Assembly: GCA_036644375.1 (NCBI GenBank)
Contig: JAVXQD010000043.1
Location: forward strand, 1-18,308
Direction of reading: 5' to 3'
Origin: CALWZE01 sp036644375
GTDB lineage: Bacteria; Bacillota; Clostridia; Oscillospirales; Ruminococcaceae
Length of the DNA stretch: 18,308 bases
Notes under the pieces: generated by a model
What the model saw: only the letters and a program-made list of their open reading frames with translations
Told to the model about the DNA's origin: nothing
The model's database searches: none
Position numbers and translations under genes: made by a program
Shown here: positions 1 through 7,974 of the stretch, piece after piece
How positions within the stretch are numbered: position 1 is the stretch's first letter
Layout of the letters: each line of letters begins with the position of its first letter

Positions 1-2940
1 AGCCAAATCGGCGCGCCTGTCCTCGGAGAGGTTCGCCAGCAGCATTGTCTGCTTTTGGTGTGTGTCCTGTGAATCAGTATCTGTCGTTGATGTATCTGCG
101 TCTGTTAAATCCGACCTATTTGCCACATGATATTTTCCGATTACACGATAGGGCGAGCCGCTGTCATTGCACAGGCAGATATAGTTCACACTGAGTGCTG
201 TGAATGACTCACAGTCCTGTCTATAGCGGATAATGACATGCCCCTCGGTCAAATTAGGGACATGTGAGCTCAGACAGGCAATGAGAATCTCTGTATCATC
301 GGAGTGGATTGCGCCCGAGGACATGACATATTCCGAATAGTTCGGAATCGCCCGTTCGGCGGCTTTTTCGCCGACCGATCTGGAGACATAGTGCATTGTA
401 TCGGTCAGCGCGTCGTAATCAAAGGATGAAATATCGGTGTTGTCGAGAAGAAACATATATTTCTCCTCTGCGATAGCCTCCTGCTGCTTCAGACCGTCAT
501 CAAGGGCCTGCCTTGTTGTGCTGTTATTGATGTCGATTGCAATTTCCAGACGTGCGGTGCGCCCGCTCCAGCGAATCAGCTTATTCTTGACGATAAACCG
601 CGAATTCAACCCGCTGCTGTCGTGCTCCCAGATGTAGAATTTATCGAATGAAAGATATTTGTTGGTGCAGTAGGGGCAGGGCGTGCTGCGATTGTAAAGG
701 GTGCCGTAGCAGGTGCGTCCGACATAGTCGGGCGGCAGATTAAAGGCTTTTTTCGCACGGTCGTTTGCGTACAGCAGCTCAAGATTTTCAACGTCAATCA
801 CATGGACGATATCGTCGAGCGCTTCAAACAGCTGATTCTTGTCAAGCTTATTTTCAAGAATCGGGGCACAGCTTTCTCCGTCATAGAGACAGCAGGTGTT
901 TTTTCCGAGCATCTTTGCGCGATAAAGCGCAAGGTCGGCATTTGCATACAGCGTTTCAAAGGTATCCCCGAATTGCGGTGATATCGCAATGCCCGCCGAG
1001 CATGTCATCGAAATTTTTTCACGCCAGCTTGCCATTGCCTTGCATACTGCCATGCCCTTTGACAGCGCGAGCTCTTCGCTTGGAATATGGGGCAAAAATA
1101 CGACAAATTCATCACCGCCGAGCCGCCCGATAATGTCATTTTTCCGAAAGAGCGAGCGGAGTCTGCTGCCCAATATCGACAGAACCTCATCGCCGATAGC
1201 GTGGCCGTGGGTGTCGTTTATCACCTTAAAATCATCGATGTCGACAATCATGAACGCCGAGACGAGTCCCTCCTCGCGGCACCTTATCAAGGCGTCGACC
1301 GTCAGGTCGACAAACGTTGCGCGGTTGTACACGCCGGTGAGCGAATCGCGCTGGGATTTGTCGATTATTTTAAGCTGCCTGAGCTTGCTGTCATTGATAT
1401 CGCGCACGCAGATGAACATATGTGGGTGGTCATTCGTGGGATTTACGATAAAGCTGAATGATAAGCTAACCCAGTGATAATCGCGGTAAATATGTGAGGC
1501 GGAGCGCGAGCGGCACTCTATTGTTACCTCGCTTTTTCCGCTTTTAATCTCCTCGGAAAGCTTGGAGATATGCTCAAAAGGTTCAAACAGGTATACGTCA
1601 TCGGGGTGTATCAGCTTTTGAACTATGTATTTTGAGTGATATAGGAGGCTGCGCCCCTCAGGCAAATCAAGGCTTTTGACGAATTCGGTATTTTTCGTCA
1701 AAACCTCCTCCGTACTAAGATCAAATTCCAAAAAGACCAGCGCGTCCTCGATAAGGGCACGCCGATAGCTCGCCTCAAGCTCGTATTTGTGCTCTGCTTC
1801 CACTTCGGAGGTTATATCACGGCACACACCTATGGCTTTTTCGGGTTCTCCGCTCTCGCCGATAACGGTGCTGAAAGAGAATCTCACCCATCTGAAGTAA
1901 TGTCCGCGAAGCATTTGCAGGGAGACCTCTACAGGTGATTTGCCGCTTTTCAGCTCCGCCAGCGCTTTGCCATATGCCTGTCTTGAATCGGTGTGAATTA
2001 TTCGCGCATACTTTTTACTTTCGAGTTTGAAGGATATCGGGCGTCGATTTGATTTGGAATTGGGTGTGAATTTTAAATTTCCGGTTGAAAAATCATATTC
2101 GAGCATTTCAAGAGCGGATTGGTCAAACGCAAGCCTGAGCTGACGCTCGTTTAGGGCGAGCTTGGTCTCGGTGAGCTTGTTTGCCGTGATATCGGTCAGC
2201 ACACAGTAATACAGGGTGCTTCCATTATCCTCACCCGCGTATTTTCCGCTCATCTTTGTCCATCGCTCATGCCCGTCCTTGCGGAATGCGAGATATTCAA
2301 CATCGATTGGCTCATGCTTTTCGGCGCATTGTATAAGCTCGTGCAGCAGCTTTTCCCGAAAGCGCGGATGCAGGGATGCAAGGGCGTTTTGGGCGAATTT
2401 TTCTTTGAATTCCGCAGCGCTGAAACCGGAAATGTTTTCAATCCCCTCGCTTATGTATCGCATTTTTACGGTGTCGCTGATTTCACATATGGCAACACAG
2501 CACGGGATATTGTTGATTAGGACTTTTTCCTGCTCGCTCCTTGTCTCATTATCCATGAATGCCTTGAGCTTTATTATGTTGTCAAGTCTTTGTCGGATAA
2601 TCATCGGCTCATACGGCTTTTTCAGAAAATCGGTTGCTCCGAGCTTGAGAGCTGTCAGCTCGGTATCGATGTCGTCTGCCTCGGTTATTACAACGACCGG
2701 CAGAGAGCTCATTGAGCTGTCCTTGCGCACAAGCTGCAAAAAATCAAAGCCATTCATCACAGGCATTAGGATATCCAGCAAAACAGCCGAAAAGCGCGTC
2801 TCGGAGGAGCTGAGCAAATCCAAGGCGCGTCGGCCGTTTTCGGCCTCGGCAATATCATAGGTGTCCTCAAGTATTCGTCTGAGCAGCATGCGGTTTACAT
2901 TGCTGTCATCAACGATAAGTATCTTGTTTTGGCAATCCAT
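1..2940 (-). CDS. Multi-PAS GGDEF response regulator (diguanylate cyclase), C-terminus cut by window edge
   Basis: I translated the minus strand from the ATG at 2940 and found 980 uninterrupted codons to base 1, so the C-terminus is missing. Residues 1-120 form a CheY-like receiver: LIVDD at 8-12, phospho-acceptor D56 in LLDILMP, and the conserved K in FLKKPY (105-110). PAS-like sensor modules follow at about 132-256, 262-380 and 390-515 (ends such as TDITANK and CRDITSEV). The GGDEF domain spans about 528-690: DSLTGVYNR (532-540), DIDDFKVIND (567-576), intact GGDEF at 608-612, and an inhibitory I-site RKND at 599-602 at canonical spacing. Two more PAS-like modules follow, one with a CPYC motif near 755-758. 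It should make c-di-GMP from two GTP in response to phosphorylation and ligands. No EAL domain is visible, but one could lie beyond the edge. GAGGAG upstream of the ATG and a promoter at 2987-3015 support the start. Confidence 0.93.
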   Translation of the reverse strand, partial: MDCQNKILIVDDSNVNRMLLRRILEDTYDIAEAENGRRALDLLSSSETRFSAVLLDILMPVMNGFDFLQLVRKDSSMSSLPVVVITEADDIDTELTALKLGATDFLKKPYEPMIIRQRLDNIIKLKAFMDNETRSEQEKVLINNIPCCVAICEISDTVKMRYISEGIENISGFSAAEFKEKFAQNALASLHPRFREKLLHELIQCAEKHEPIDVEYLAFRKDGHERWTKMSGKYAGEDNGSTLYYCVLTDITANKLTETKLALNERQLRLAFDQSALEMLEYDFSTGNLKFTPNSKSNRRPISFKLESKKYARIIHTDSRQAYGKALAELKSGKSPVEVSLQMLRGHYFRWVRFSFSTVIGESGEPEKAIGVCRDITSEVEAEHKYELEASYRRALIEDALVFLEFDLSTEEVLTKNTEFVKSLDLPEGRSLLYHSKYIVQKLIHPDDVYLFEPFEHISKLSEEIKSGKSEVTIECRSRSASHIYRDYHWVSLSFSFIVNPTNDHPHMFICVRDINDSKLRQLKIIDKSQRDSLTGVYNRATFVDLTVDALIRCREEGLVSAFMIVDIDDFKVINDTHGHAIGDEVLSILGSRLRSLFRKNDIIGRLGGDEFVVFLPHIPSEELALSKGMAVCKAMASWREKISMTCSAGIAISPQFGDTFETLYANADLALYRAKMLGKNTCCLYDGESCAPILENKLDKNQLFEALDDIVHVIDVENLELLYANDRAKKAFNLPPDYVGRTCYGTLYNRSTPCPYCTNKYLSFDKFYIWEHDSSGLNSRFIVKNKLIRWSGRTARLEIAIDINNSTTRQALDDGLKQQEAIAEEKYMFLLDNTDISSFDYDALTDTMHYVSRSVGEKAAERAIPNYSEYVMSSGAIHSDDTEILIACLSSHVPNLTEGHVIIRYRQDCESFTALSVNYICLCNDSGSPYRVIGKYHVANRSDLTDADTSTTDTDSQDTHQKQTMLLANLSEDRRADLA

Positions 2941-2986
2941 GTTATTATAATCTCCTCGATGTGCAAATGTAGCTAAATATACAATT

Positions 2987-3015
2987 ATTATACACTTAAA
3001 ACCTGTAATGTTCAA
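2987..3015 (-). promoter_or_regulatory. Sigma-A type promoter of the GGDEF regulator
   Basis: On the minus strand, TTGAAC (3015-3010), a 17-nt spacer and a perfect TATAAT (2992-2987) lie about 47 nt upstream of the start codon. A GAGGAG ribosome binding site sits between promoter and gene. Hexamers and spacing fit a housekeeping promoter; only the -35 deviates from consensus. Confidence 0.7.
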
Positions 3016-3214
3016 TAAATCAACCAAACTTTAAATTTATGGTCAGAGAGCGGTCAAAATAAGTAAAATCTGTTAAATATCGACAGAAAATGTTATTATT
3101 AAATTAACTGCTGCCTGACGAACAGAAAAATCCGTCGGCGCATGGATTCAGAGCGCTTTTCGATTCCGATTGTGTGCGGGTCGATAAATAATTATATGAG
3201 CGGAGGGTATACAC

Positions 3215-4093
3215 ATGACTTTGTTTGAATGCTACGAGCAGCGAAAGGGCGCATTGCTCTCTCGGCTCAGGGAGGCATCCGGTCTGCAGCAGGCGTGTGC
3301 TGTGATGCAGGATGTGTTTGATATTATTCAATATGAATTCTGTGAGAGCTGCAAAAGCCCCGTGCTTCGCGAGAGCACGGCGTATATGATGAACGCCGCA
3401 AAGATTTCATTCCCCCTTGTCGAATGTGTCAGCGATGTCAAAATATGGCATACCGAAAATGGCGCAGCGGCAAAGGGAAAGGGCAAAGGCAGACTTTGGG
3501 CTGCCGTGTCTGCGGTGACCGCAATATCCATGCTTGTGGGCATGACAGCCGCATTTGTCTCACAGCATCCCGATTTTCCGCTGAACGAAATCAGAACGGG
3601 AATATATATTGCGGCGGCGGTGTGTGTATTGCTTTTTGCGGCGGGCGGGATGTTTTTTATGCGGGCAAAACCGACGAAGGGAACCGAGGATATACGCGCG
3701 GAGATATCCGTGAATTCCGAGGATGTTGTCAGAAGAATGACGGCCGTGATACTTCAAATAGATAAAAATCTTGCGATGATAGAGGCAGATGAGATAAGGA
3801 AAGCAAAGGAGTCGGGCGACGTCGATTTAAAAAAAGATGAGATTGAGCTGATGTCCGCGCTGCTTGAGGGCAGGTATTCGGACAGCGCCGAGTTTGCGCA
3901 GGAGCAGCTTGAAGAGGTTGAGCATTATCTGTCCTCGCACGGTATTTTGATTTGCGATTATACGCCCGAGTACGCCCGTCGGTTTGAGCTGCTTCCGGGC
4001 GAACAGACAAAAACACTGCGGCCCGCCATGCTGTGCGGCGGAAAGCTGATAAAAAAAGGACTGGCAACGGAGTGTGCGGTTGAAGGAGCGTGA
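3215..4093 (+). CDS. Two-helix membrane protein with GrpE-like tail motif, partner of the Hsp70-like ATPase
   Basis: This 292-residue protein starts at an ATG with GGAGG seven to eight nt upstream. The N-terminal part (1-90) is helical and soluble-looking, with CESC at 43-46. Two hydrophobic segments at about 94-116 and 128-149 make a membrane hairpin with a short loop. The C-terminal part has a helical stretch (165-245, rich in E/K/D) and ends with LRPAMLCGGKLIKKGLA (268-284). This tail resembles the beta-domain ending of GrpE-type nucleotide exchange factors (the LRPA motif). Its stop overlaps the next gene's upstream bases, and that gene is an Hsp70-like ATPase, so an exchange-factor or membrane-adaptor role is a reasonable inference. 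I do not recognise a named family, and the GrpE relation rests on a short motif plus context. Confidence 0.85.
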   Translation: MTLFECYEQRKGALLSRLREASGLQQACAVMQDVFDIIQYEFCESCKSPVLRESTAYMMNAAKISFPLVECVSDVKIWHTENGAAAKGKGKGRLWAAVSAVTAISMLVGMTAAFVSQHPDFPLNEIRTGIYIAAAVCVLLFAAGGMFFMRAKPTKGTEDIRAEISVNSEDVVRRMTAVILQIDKNLAMIEADEIRKAKESGDVDLKKDEIELMSALLEGRYSDSAEFAQEQLEEVEHYLSSHGILICDYTPEYARRFELLPGEQTKTLRPAMLCGGKLIKKGLATECAVEGA

Positions 4094-4098
4094 ACAAT

Positions 4099-6012
4099 AT
4101 GGAAAAACACTATGGGTTTGATTTGGGAGACGCCGAATGCGCCGTGGCCGAAAAGACTCGTGAGGATGGAAAAGCCGAGCCGCAGATTTTGACGGTCGAC
4201 GGGGCAAAGAGTTTCATATCCGCTTTTGCAGTCGAGAAAAACGGCGAGGTGATGATCGGCGAAAATGCGTGCTACAGTCCGCGCGCGTCCGAGGTGAGGC
4301 TGAGATTTAAAAGCCGCTTTTTGACCGACCCGTCAAGCCACAGCGACATGCTGCGATTTGTGCGGGGCGTTCTGCGCGAGCTTTACGACAGCGGGGGAAT
4401 AAAGCCCGGCGAGTCGGGCTCGTTCTACATCGGCTGTCCCGCCGGATGGGATGCCGACACGCGTGAGCAGTACCGAGCAGTTTTTGAAGCGGCGGGATAT
4501 CCCCCCGCAAAAATCGTGACCGAATCCCGCGCCGCACTCATGAGTGCGTGCCGTTCAAAGCATTTGCAGGTCAGCTACGATATTTTATCGAAGCCGATGC
4601 TTGTCATTGATATGGGAAGCTCAACCACCGATTTCGCATACATACTGCGCGGCAGGGAAATCGAGCTGCAGACGGCGGGGGAGGTCTTTCTCGGCGGCGG
4701 AATCATGGATGAAATACTGCTTGAGGAAGCTATTGACTCCTGCTCGAAAGCAGACAGATTGCGCGAGATTTTCGCCGAGAGCTCCGCTTGGAGGAGCTAT
4801 TGCGAATTTGCGGCGCGCCGCTTAAAAGAGAAATATTTTTCCGACGAGGATTATTGGCATGACAGAGAATGTGCCCAATCTGTTGTCGTGCGCTACAGGC
4901 TTCCGCTGAAATTTACGCTGCTTATGAATTCCGATATTGCGGACAAGCTGCAAAACAAAAAAATCGGTCGGCTCGGCAACCGCTCGTTTATGCAGGTTTT
5001 TTGTGAATCGCTTGATGTCGTGCGAAAAAAAATAAGCGAGCATATGCCGCAGATTGTATTTCTGACGGGCGGCGTGTCAAAAATGCCGTGCATCAGGGAG
5101 ATTGTGCGCGGATATTTTCCGGATGCGATTGTCGTCAGCGGGAATGAGCCGGAGTTTTCGGTTGCAAAGGGTCTGGCGTGGACCGGAGAGGTCGATGAGG
5201 AGCTTGAGCTGTTCAAAAAGGACATAGAGCTTCTGAAAGAATCGGATGCGGTGGAGACCATCGTGGACGCTCACATCGACGAGCTGTTTCGAGATGTGGT
5301 CGACGAGCTTGTTGAGCCGATTTTAAAAAATGCAGCCATTCCCATATTTTTGAATTGGCGCAGCGGCGGAATCGAGAGGTTGAGCGAGATAGACGGTGAA
5401 ATGAGCGGCGCAATCGACACCTATCTGCGCTCCGACGAGGTCAAGGAACTTTTGGCTCAGCCGATTGCGCGGTGGATAAAGCCGGTGGCGGACGAGCTGG
5501 AAGAAAAGACTATCCCAATCTGCGTCAAGCATGATATTCCGTACACCGCGCTGAGCCTGACCTCGTTCATGAGCGTTTCCGAAATCAATATTAAGGTGGA
5601 CAGTAAGAATGTGTTTGCGTTTAATGAGATATCGTGGCTGATAAACGCAATTATCTCGGTGCTTGTCGGAATCCTGTGCGGAGGCGGAGGCGTTGCGCTG
5701 ATTGCGGGCGGAATACCGGGTATAATTGCGGGCACGGCAATTTCAATGATAGTGCTGCTGATAGGCAAGAACAAGGTTCAAAGCGCTGTGATGTCAGCTA
5801 AGATACCCTTGATGATGAGGCGGGTAATTCCGAAAAAGTTCTTTGATTCGCGCATCGATCAAATAAAGGAAAAGGTCAAGGAGACCTTCTATCAAAACCT
5901 GCAAACCGAGCACAACGAGGCCATTCGCGCGCGGCTGACAGGTGATATTTCGAGCGAGATCGAAATGTGCCTGACCAAAATGGCAGAGGTGGTTGAAATC
6001 CCGCTGACTTAA
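4099..6012 (+). CDS. Hsp70-like actin-fold ATPase with C-terminal membrane hairpin
   Basis: This 637-residue protein has an N-terminal Hsp70/actin-fold nucleotide-binding domain. Phosphate-1 is GFDLGDAECAVA (6-17), a connect-like segment is GCPAGWD (112-118), phosphate-2 is VIDMGSSTTDF (169-179), and the adenosine motif is FLTGGVSKMP (321-330). Residues after about 365 do not look like the DnaK substrate-binding beta-sandwich. Instead there is a charged helical region, a glycine-rich hydrophobic hairpin at about 511-556, and a helical tail (575-637). A GTG at 4090 extends the frame, but the AAGGAG at 4083-4088 is ten nt from the ATG at 4099 and only one from the GTG, so I chose the ATG. The upstream gene ends at 4093, so the pair is tightly coupled. 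It is probably a membrane-associated chaperone-like or scaffolding ATPase; the client is unknown. Confidence 0.88.
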   Translation: MEKHYGFDLGDAECAVAEKTREDGKAEPQILTVDGAKSFISAFAVEKNGEVMIGENACYSPRASEVRLRFKSRFLTDPSSHSDMLRFVRGVLRELYDSGGIKPGESGSFYIGCPAGWDADTREQYRAVFEAAGYPPAKIVTESRAALMSACRSKHLQVSYDILSKPMLVIDMGSSTTDFAYILRGREIELQTAGEVFLGGGIMDEILLEEAIDSCSKADRLREIFAESSAWRSYCEFAARRLKEKYFSDEDYWHDRECAQSVVVRYRLPLKFTLLMNSDIADKLQNKKIGRLGNRSFMQVFCESLDVVRKKISEHMPQIVFLTGGVSKMPCIREIVRGYFPDAIVVSGNEPEFSVAKGLAWTGEVDEELELFKKDIELLKESDAVETIVDAHIDELFRDVVDELVEPILKNAAIPIFLNWRSGGIERLSEIDGEMSGAIDTYLRSDEVKELLAQPIARWIKPVADELEEKTIPICVKHDIPYTALSLTSFMSVSEINIKVDSKNVFAFNEISWLINAIISVLVGILCGGGGVALIAGGIPGIIAGTAISMIVLLIGKNKVQSAVMSAKIPLMMRRVIPKKFFDSRIDQIKEKVKETFYQNLQTEHNEAIRARLTGDISSEIEMCLTKMAEVVEIPLT

Positions 6013-6162
6013 ACGCACCGCGTGAGCGCTAAGTCACGTCACGGGTCTGTCGGTACGGATATTTTGCGCGAAAATAGCAATCGAGCATTACAGAGCAAAA
6101 GCGAGATAATCGAAGATAATCAAAGCTATAGTTTTGCAAATCATTTTCTTGCCCAAAATGTA

Positions 6163-6191
6163 TTGACATGGTATAAAAGGCGGTATATAAT
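6163..6191 (+). promoter_or_regulatory. Consensus sigma-A promoter of rplM-rpsI
   Basis: A perfect TTGACA (6163-6168), a 17-nt spacer and a perfect TATAAT (6186-6191) place the transcription start near 6198. This leaves a leader of about 78 nt before rplM. It is the strongest promoter in the window, as expected for ribosomal protein genes. Confidence 0.9.
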
Positions 6192-6197
6192 ACAGTT

Positions 6198-6250
6198 CCG
6201 GCAGTAAATGCCGACATTTAAATAACAGCGCCGCCCTTAAGCGGCGGGAT
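6198..6250 (+). promoter_or_regulatory. Structured leader of rplM-rpsI, possible L13 autoregulatory element
   Basis: Two short hairpins lie between promoter and ribosome binding site: CGGCA/TGCCG (6199-6203 with 6209-6213) and CGCCGC/GCGGCG (6229-6234 with 6241-6246). L13 leader RNAs that feed back on rplM are known in Firmicutes. Position and structure fit, but I cannot match the sequence to that family by eye. Confidence 0.4.
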
Positions 6251-6275
6251 GTTTGTAATATTCAGGAGGAAAAGT

Positions 6276-6704
6276 ATGTCTACAACTTTGGCAAAGCCCG
6301 CAGAAGTTGAACGCAAGTGGTATATCATCGACGCGGCCGGCAAATCGCTCGGACGCACCGCTGCTACCGTTGCAACACTTCTTCGCGGCAAACACAAGCC
6401 CATTTTTACGCCTAATGTCGACTGCGGAGACCATGTTGTTGTTATCAACTGCAAGGACGCCGTTCTCACAGGCAAAAAGCTTGAGCAAAAATACTATCGT
6501 CATCACTCCGGCTGGGTCGGAGGACTCAAATCGACACAGTACAAAAAAATCATGGCTGAGCAGCCCGAAAAAGCGATGATGTGTGCGGTAAAGGGAATGC
6601 TTCCCGACACCGTAATCGGACGCCAGGCACTCACGCGTCTTCGTGTTTACAAGGATGCAAATCACAAAAATGCTGCGCAAAAACCGCAAGCATATGAAGG
6701 CTGA
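6276..6704 (+). CDS. rplM: 50S ribosomal protein L13
   Basis: The product is 142 residues, the normal bacterial L13 length. It carries WYIIDAAGKSLGRTAATVA near the N-terminus, followed by LLRGKHKPIFTPNVDCGDHVVVIN, then the YYRHHSGWVGGLK block and the MLPDTVIGRQALTRLRVYKDANH C-terminal signature. L13 binds 23S rRNA early in large-subunit assembly. The frame stays open upstream to 6249, but the ATG at 6276 follows AGGAGG by six to seven nt and gives the standard N-terminus, so it is preferred. It is the first gene of a two-gene operon with rpsI, the usual bacterial order. Confidence 0.98.
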   Translation: MSTTLAKPAEVERKWYIIDAAGKSLGRTAATVATLLRGKHKPIFTPNVDCGDHVVVINCKDAVLTGKKLEQKYYRHHSGWVGGLKSTQYKKIMAEQPEKAMMCAVKGMLPDTVIGRQALTRLRVYKDANHKNAAQKPQAYEG

Positions 6705-6721
6705 GAAAGGAGCGAATGAAA

Positions 6722-7120
6722 ATGTACGAAACAAGACCATTTTTCTACGGAACAGGCAGAAGAAAATCATCCGTCGCTCGTGTACGCCTTTATAACGGTA
6801 CCGGCTCGGTAACTATCAACAAGCGTGACATTGACGATTACTTCGGACTTGAAACACTGAAGCTCATCGTCCGTCAGCCCCTCGAGCTCACAAGCTTGGT
6901 CGGCAAGTTTGACATTGCCGTCAACGTAAACGGAGGCGGTGTTTCGGGTCAGGCGGGCGCAATCCGTCACGGAATTGCACGTGCACTTCTTCAATACGAC
7001 GAGAATCTTCGCGGCGTACTCAAGAAGGCGGGCTTCCTTACACGTGACCCGAGAATGAAAGAGCGCAAGAAGTACGGCCTCAAGGCTGCACGCCGCGCAC
7101 CCCAGTTCTCAAAGAGATAA
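6722..7120 (+). CDS. rpsI: 30S ribosomal protein S9
   Basis: The product is 132 residues and has the S9 hallmarks. These are YGTGRRKSSVARVRL at the N-terminus, NGGGVSGQAGAIRHGIARAL in the middle, and the basic tail ending in QFSKR that reaches toward tRNA in the ribosomal P site. An ATG at 6716 lies only three nt from AGGAG (6708-6712), while the ATG at 6722 has nine nt, so 6722 is chosen; the difference is two residues. It lies 17 nt after rplM, and a strong terminator follows it. Confidence 0.97.
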   Translation: MYETRPFFYGTGRRKSSVARVRLYNGTGSVTINKRDIDDYFGLETLKLIVRQPLELTSLVGKFDIAVNVNGGGVSGQAGAIRHGIARALLQYDENLRGVLKKAGFLTRDPRMKERKKYGLKAARRAPQFSKR

Positions 7121-7148
7121 TATCTCGAATCATTATCGCACCCGAAAG

Positions 7149-7185
7149 CAGACCTGTTGCAGAAATGCAGCGGGTCTGTTTTTTT
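7149..7185 (+). terminator. Rho-independent terminator of rplM-rpsI
   Basis: A 13-bp stem (7149-7161 with 7166-7178, two G-T pairs) closed by a GAAA loop is followed directly by seven T. This is a textbook intrinsic terminator, 28 nt after the rpsI stop. Confidence 0.95.
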
Positions 7186-7448
7186 GTTGTGCAATAGACT
7201 TAGGTGTTAAACATCTAAAGCGAAAGTACAACAGCGTGATCTCTTCTGAGAAGAAGTGTGCACGGCCATGAAACGAAAGGGAGGGGAACGTTTGGGGCTG
7301 AGGTTGCAAAAAAGCTAATGGTTCGGCAAAGGCATCACAGCGCCGCACAATGGCATCGTGAGCGGCGCGAATGGCTTTGTCCCACACATTTTTCGGTGCG
7401 CTGCGGATAAATTAATGCACGCAATATCCGCGGCAGGACCGCAAAAAA
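7186..7448. other. Intergenic gap without a recognisable gene
   Basis: This gap lies between convergent operons, and I see no coding frame with a ribosome binding site in it. It holds a small hairpin near 7198-7220 and a GC-rich inverted repeat, GCGCCGC (7340-7346) with GCGGCGC (7362-7368), whose inner AC/GT can extend the stem. No tRNA-like or riboswitch-like pattern is apparent. Confidence 0.6.
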
Positions 7449-7475
7449 GCAGCCTATGCATAAGCACAGGCTGCC
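7443..7475 (-). terminator. Rho-independent terminator of the ABC importer operon
   Basis: The stem GCAGCCT/AGGCTGC (7449-7455 with 7468-7474), with an inner TGC/GCA extension, is followed on the minus strand by six T (7448-7443). A T-rich tract on the plus side too (7476-7481) suggests it may work in both directions between the convergent operons. Confidence 0.9.
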
Positions 7476-7503
7476 ATTTTTGATTTATTGCAGGCGGGCG
7501 GAC

Positions 7504-7974
7504 TCAGACGTCGCCCAATGCCAATTCCGGGGTTTCGGCACTTGGAAGCTCTTCGGGCTCTTCGGTCTCTTCAACTAAAGGCTGGAACGTGGAGAGATAC
7601 GCTTCCTCGGGAAGTCCCGCCAGAAATGCAGGCAGATTGATTGCAATGTTGTCCATGTTGTAGGGCAGGGTCAGAGACACGGTTGAAGTTTCCTCTTTGC
7701 CGCCCTTTTTCTGCGTAATCTCAAGGGTCATGGTGAATTTCTGACCGATGCAGGTTGTCATACCTCTTTCGTTGTTATAGAGCTTTGCAAACTGCTCACC
7801 CTTTGAGCTTAGCACGGCCTTATACGGTGCAGTATAGCTCTGACCGTTGTAGTCGATAGCTTTATTGTCTATATATACAGTGTGACCGCGTCCGATTATC
7901 ATCATGACGCCCGCGATGGCGAGCAAAAGTACGACAGCTCCCACACGAAACAGAATAGAACGTTTATTTTTCAC
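7504..7974 (-). CDS. Small membrane-anchored protein of the ABC importer operon
   Basis: This 156-residue protein begins at a GTG at 7974 with GGGAGG six nt upstream. It overlaps the end of the preceding permease gene by 11 nt. Longer readings to 8049 only extend into permease sequence. A basic N-terminus (VKNKRS) precedes one hydrophobic helix (about residues 8-27). The rest is predicted to be extracytoplasmic and beta-rich, with a Thr/Ser-rich strand region and an acidic, proline-containing tail (EETEEPEELPSAETPE). A short protein of this type may be a regular companion of these transporters (I suspect the DUF6672 family, from memory). It may be an accessory or assembly subunit; no enzymatic motif is visible. 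Confidence 0.85.
   Translation of the reverse strand: MKNKRSILFRVGAVVLLLAIAGVMMIIGRGHTVYIDNKAIDYNGQSYTAPYKAVLSSKGEQFAKLYNNERGMTTCIGQKFTMTLEITQKKGGKEETSTVSLTLPYNMDNIAINLPAFLAGLPEEAYLSTFQPLVEETEEPEELPSAETPELALGDV

Noticed and set aside
989..1477. Plus-strand open frames of 120-160 codons opposite the GGDEF gene, and similar ones at 2216-2860
   Set aside because: They are mirror frames of a long, motif-confirmed minus-strand gene and encode no recognisable family.
3016..3214. Possible c-di-GMP riboswitch before the Hsp70-like pair, suspected because of the divergent GGDEF gene
   Set aside because: The conserved riboswitch core bases were not found in this stretch, and no clear promoter hexamers either.
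6060..6074. Near-palindrome ATTTT-GCGCG-AAAAT after the Hsp70-like gene as a terminator
   Set aside because: The stem is only five A-T pairs with no T tract; no terminator is evident in this gap.
7133..7387. Minus-strand 84-codon frame in the gap after rpsI
   Set aside because: It crosses the rpsI terminator, has no start signal and encodes no known motif.
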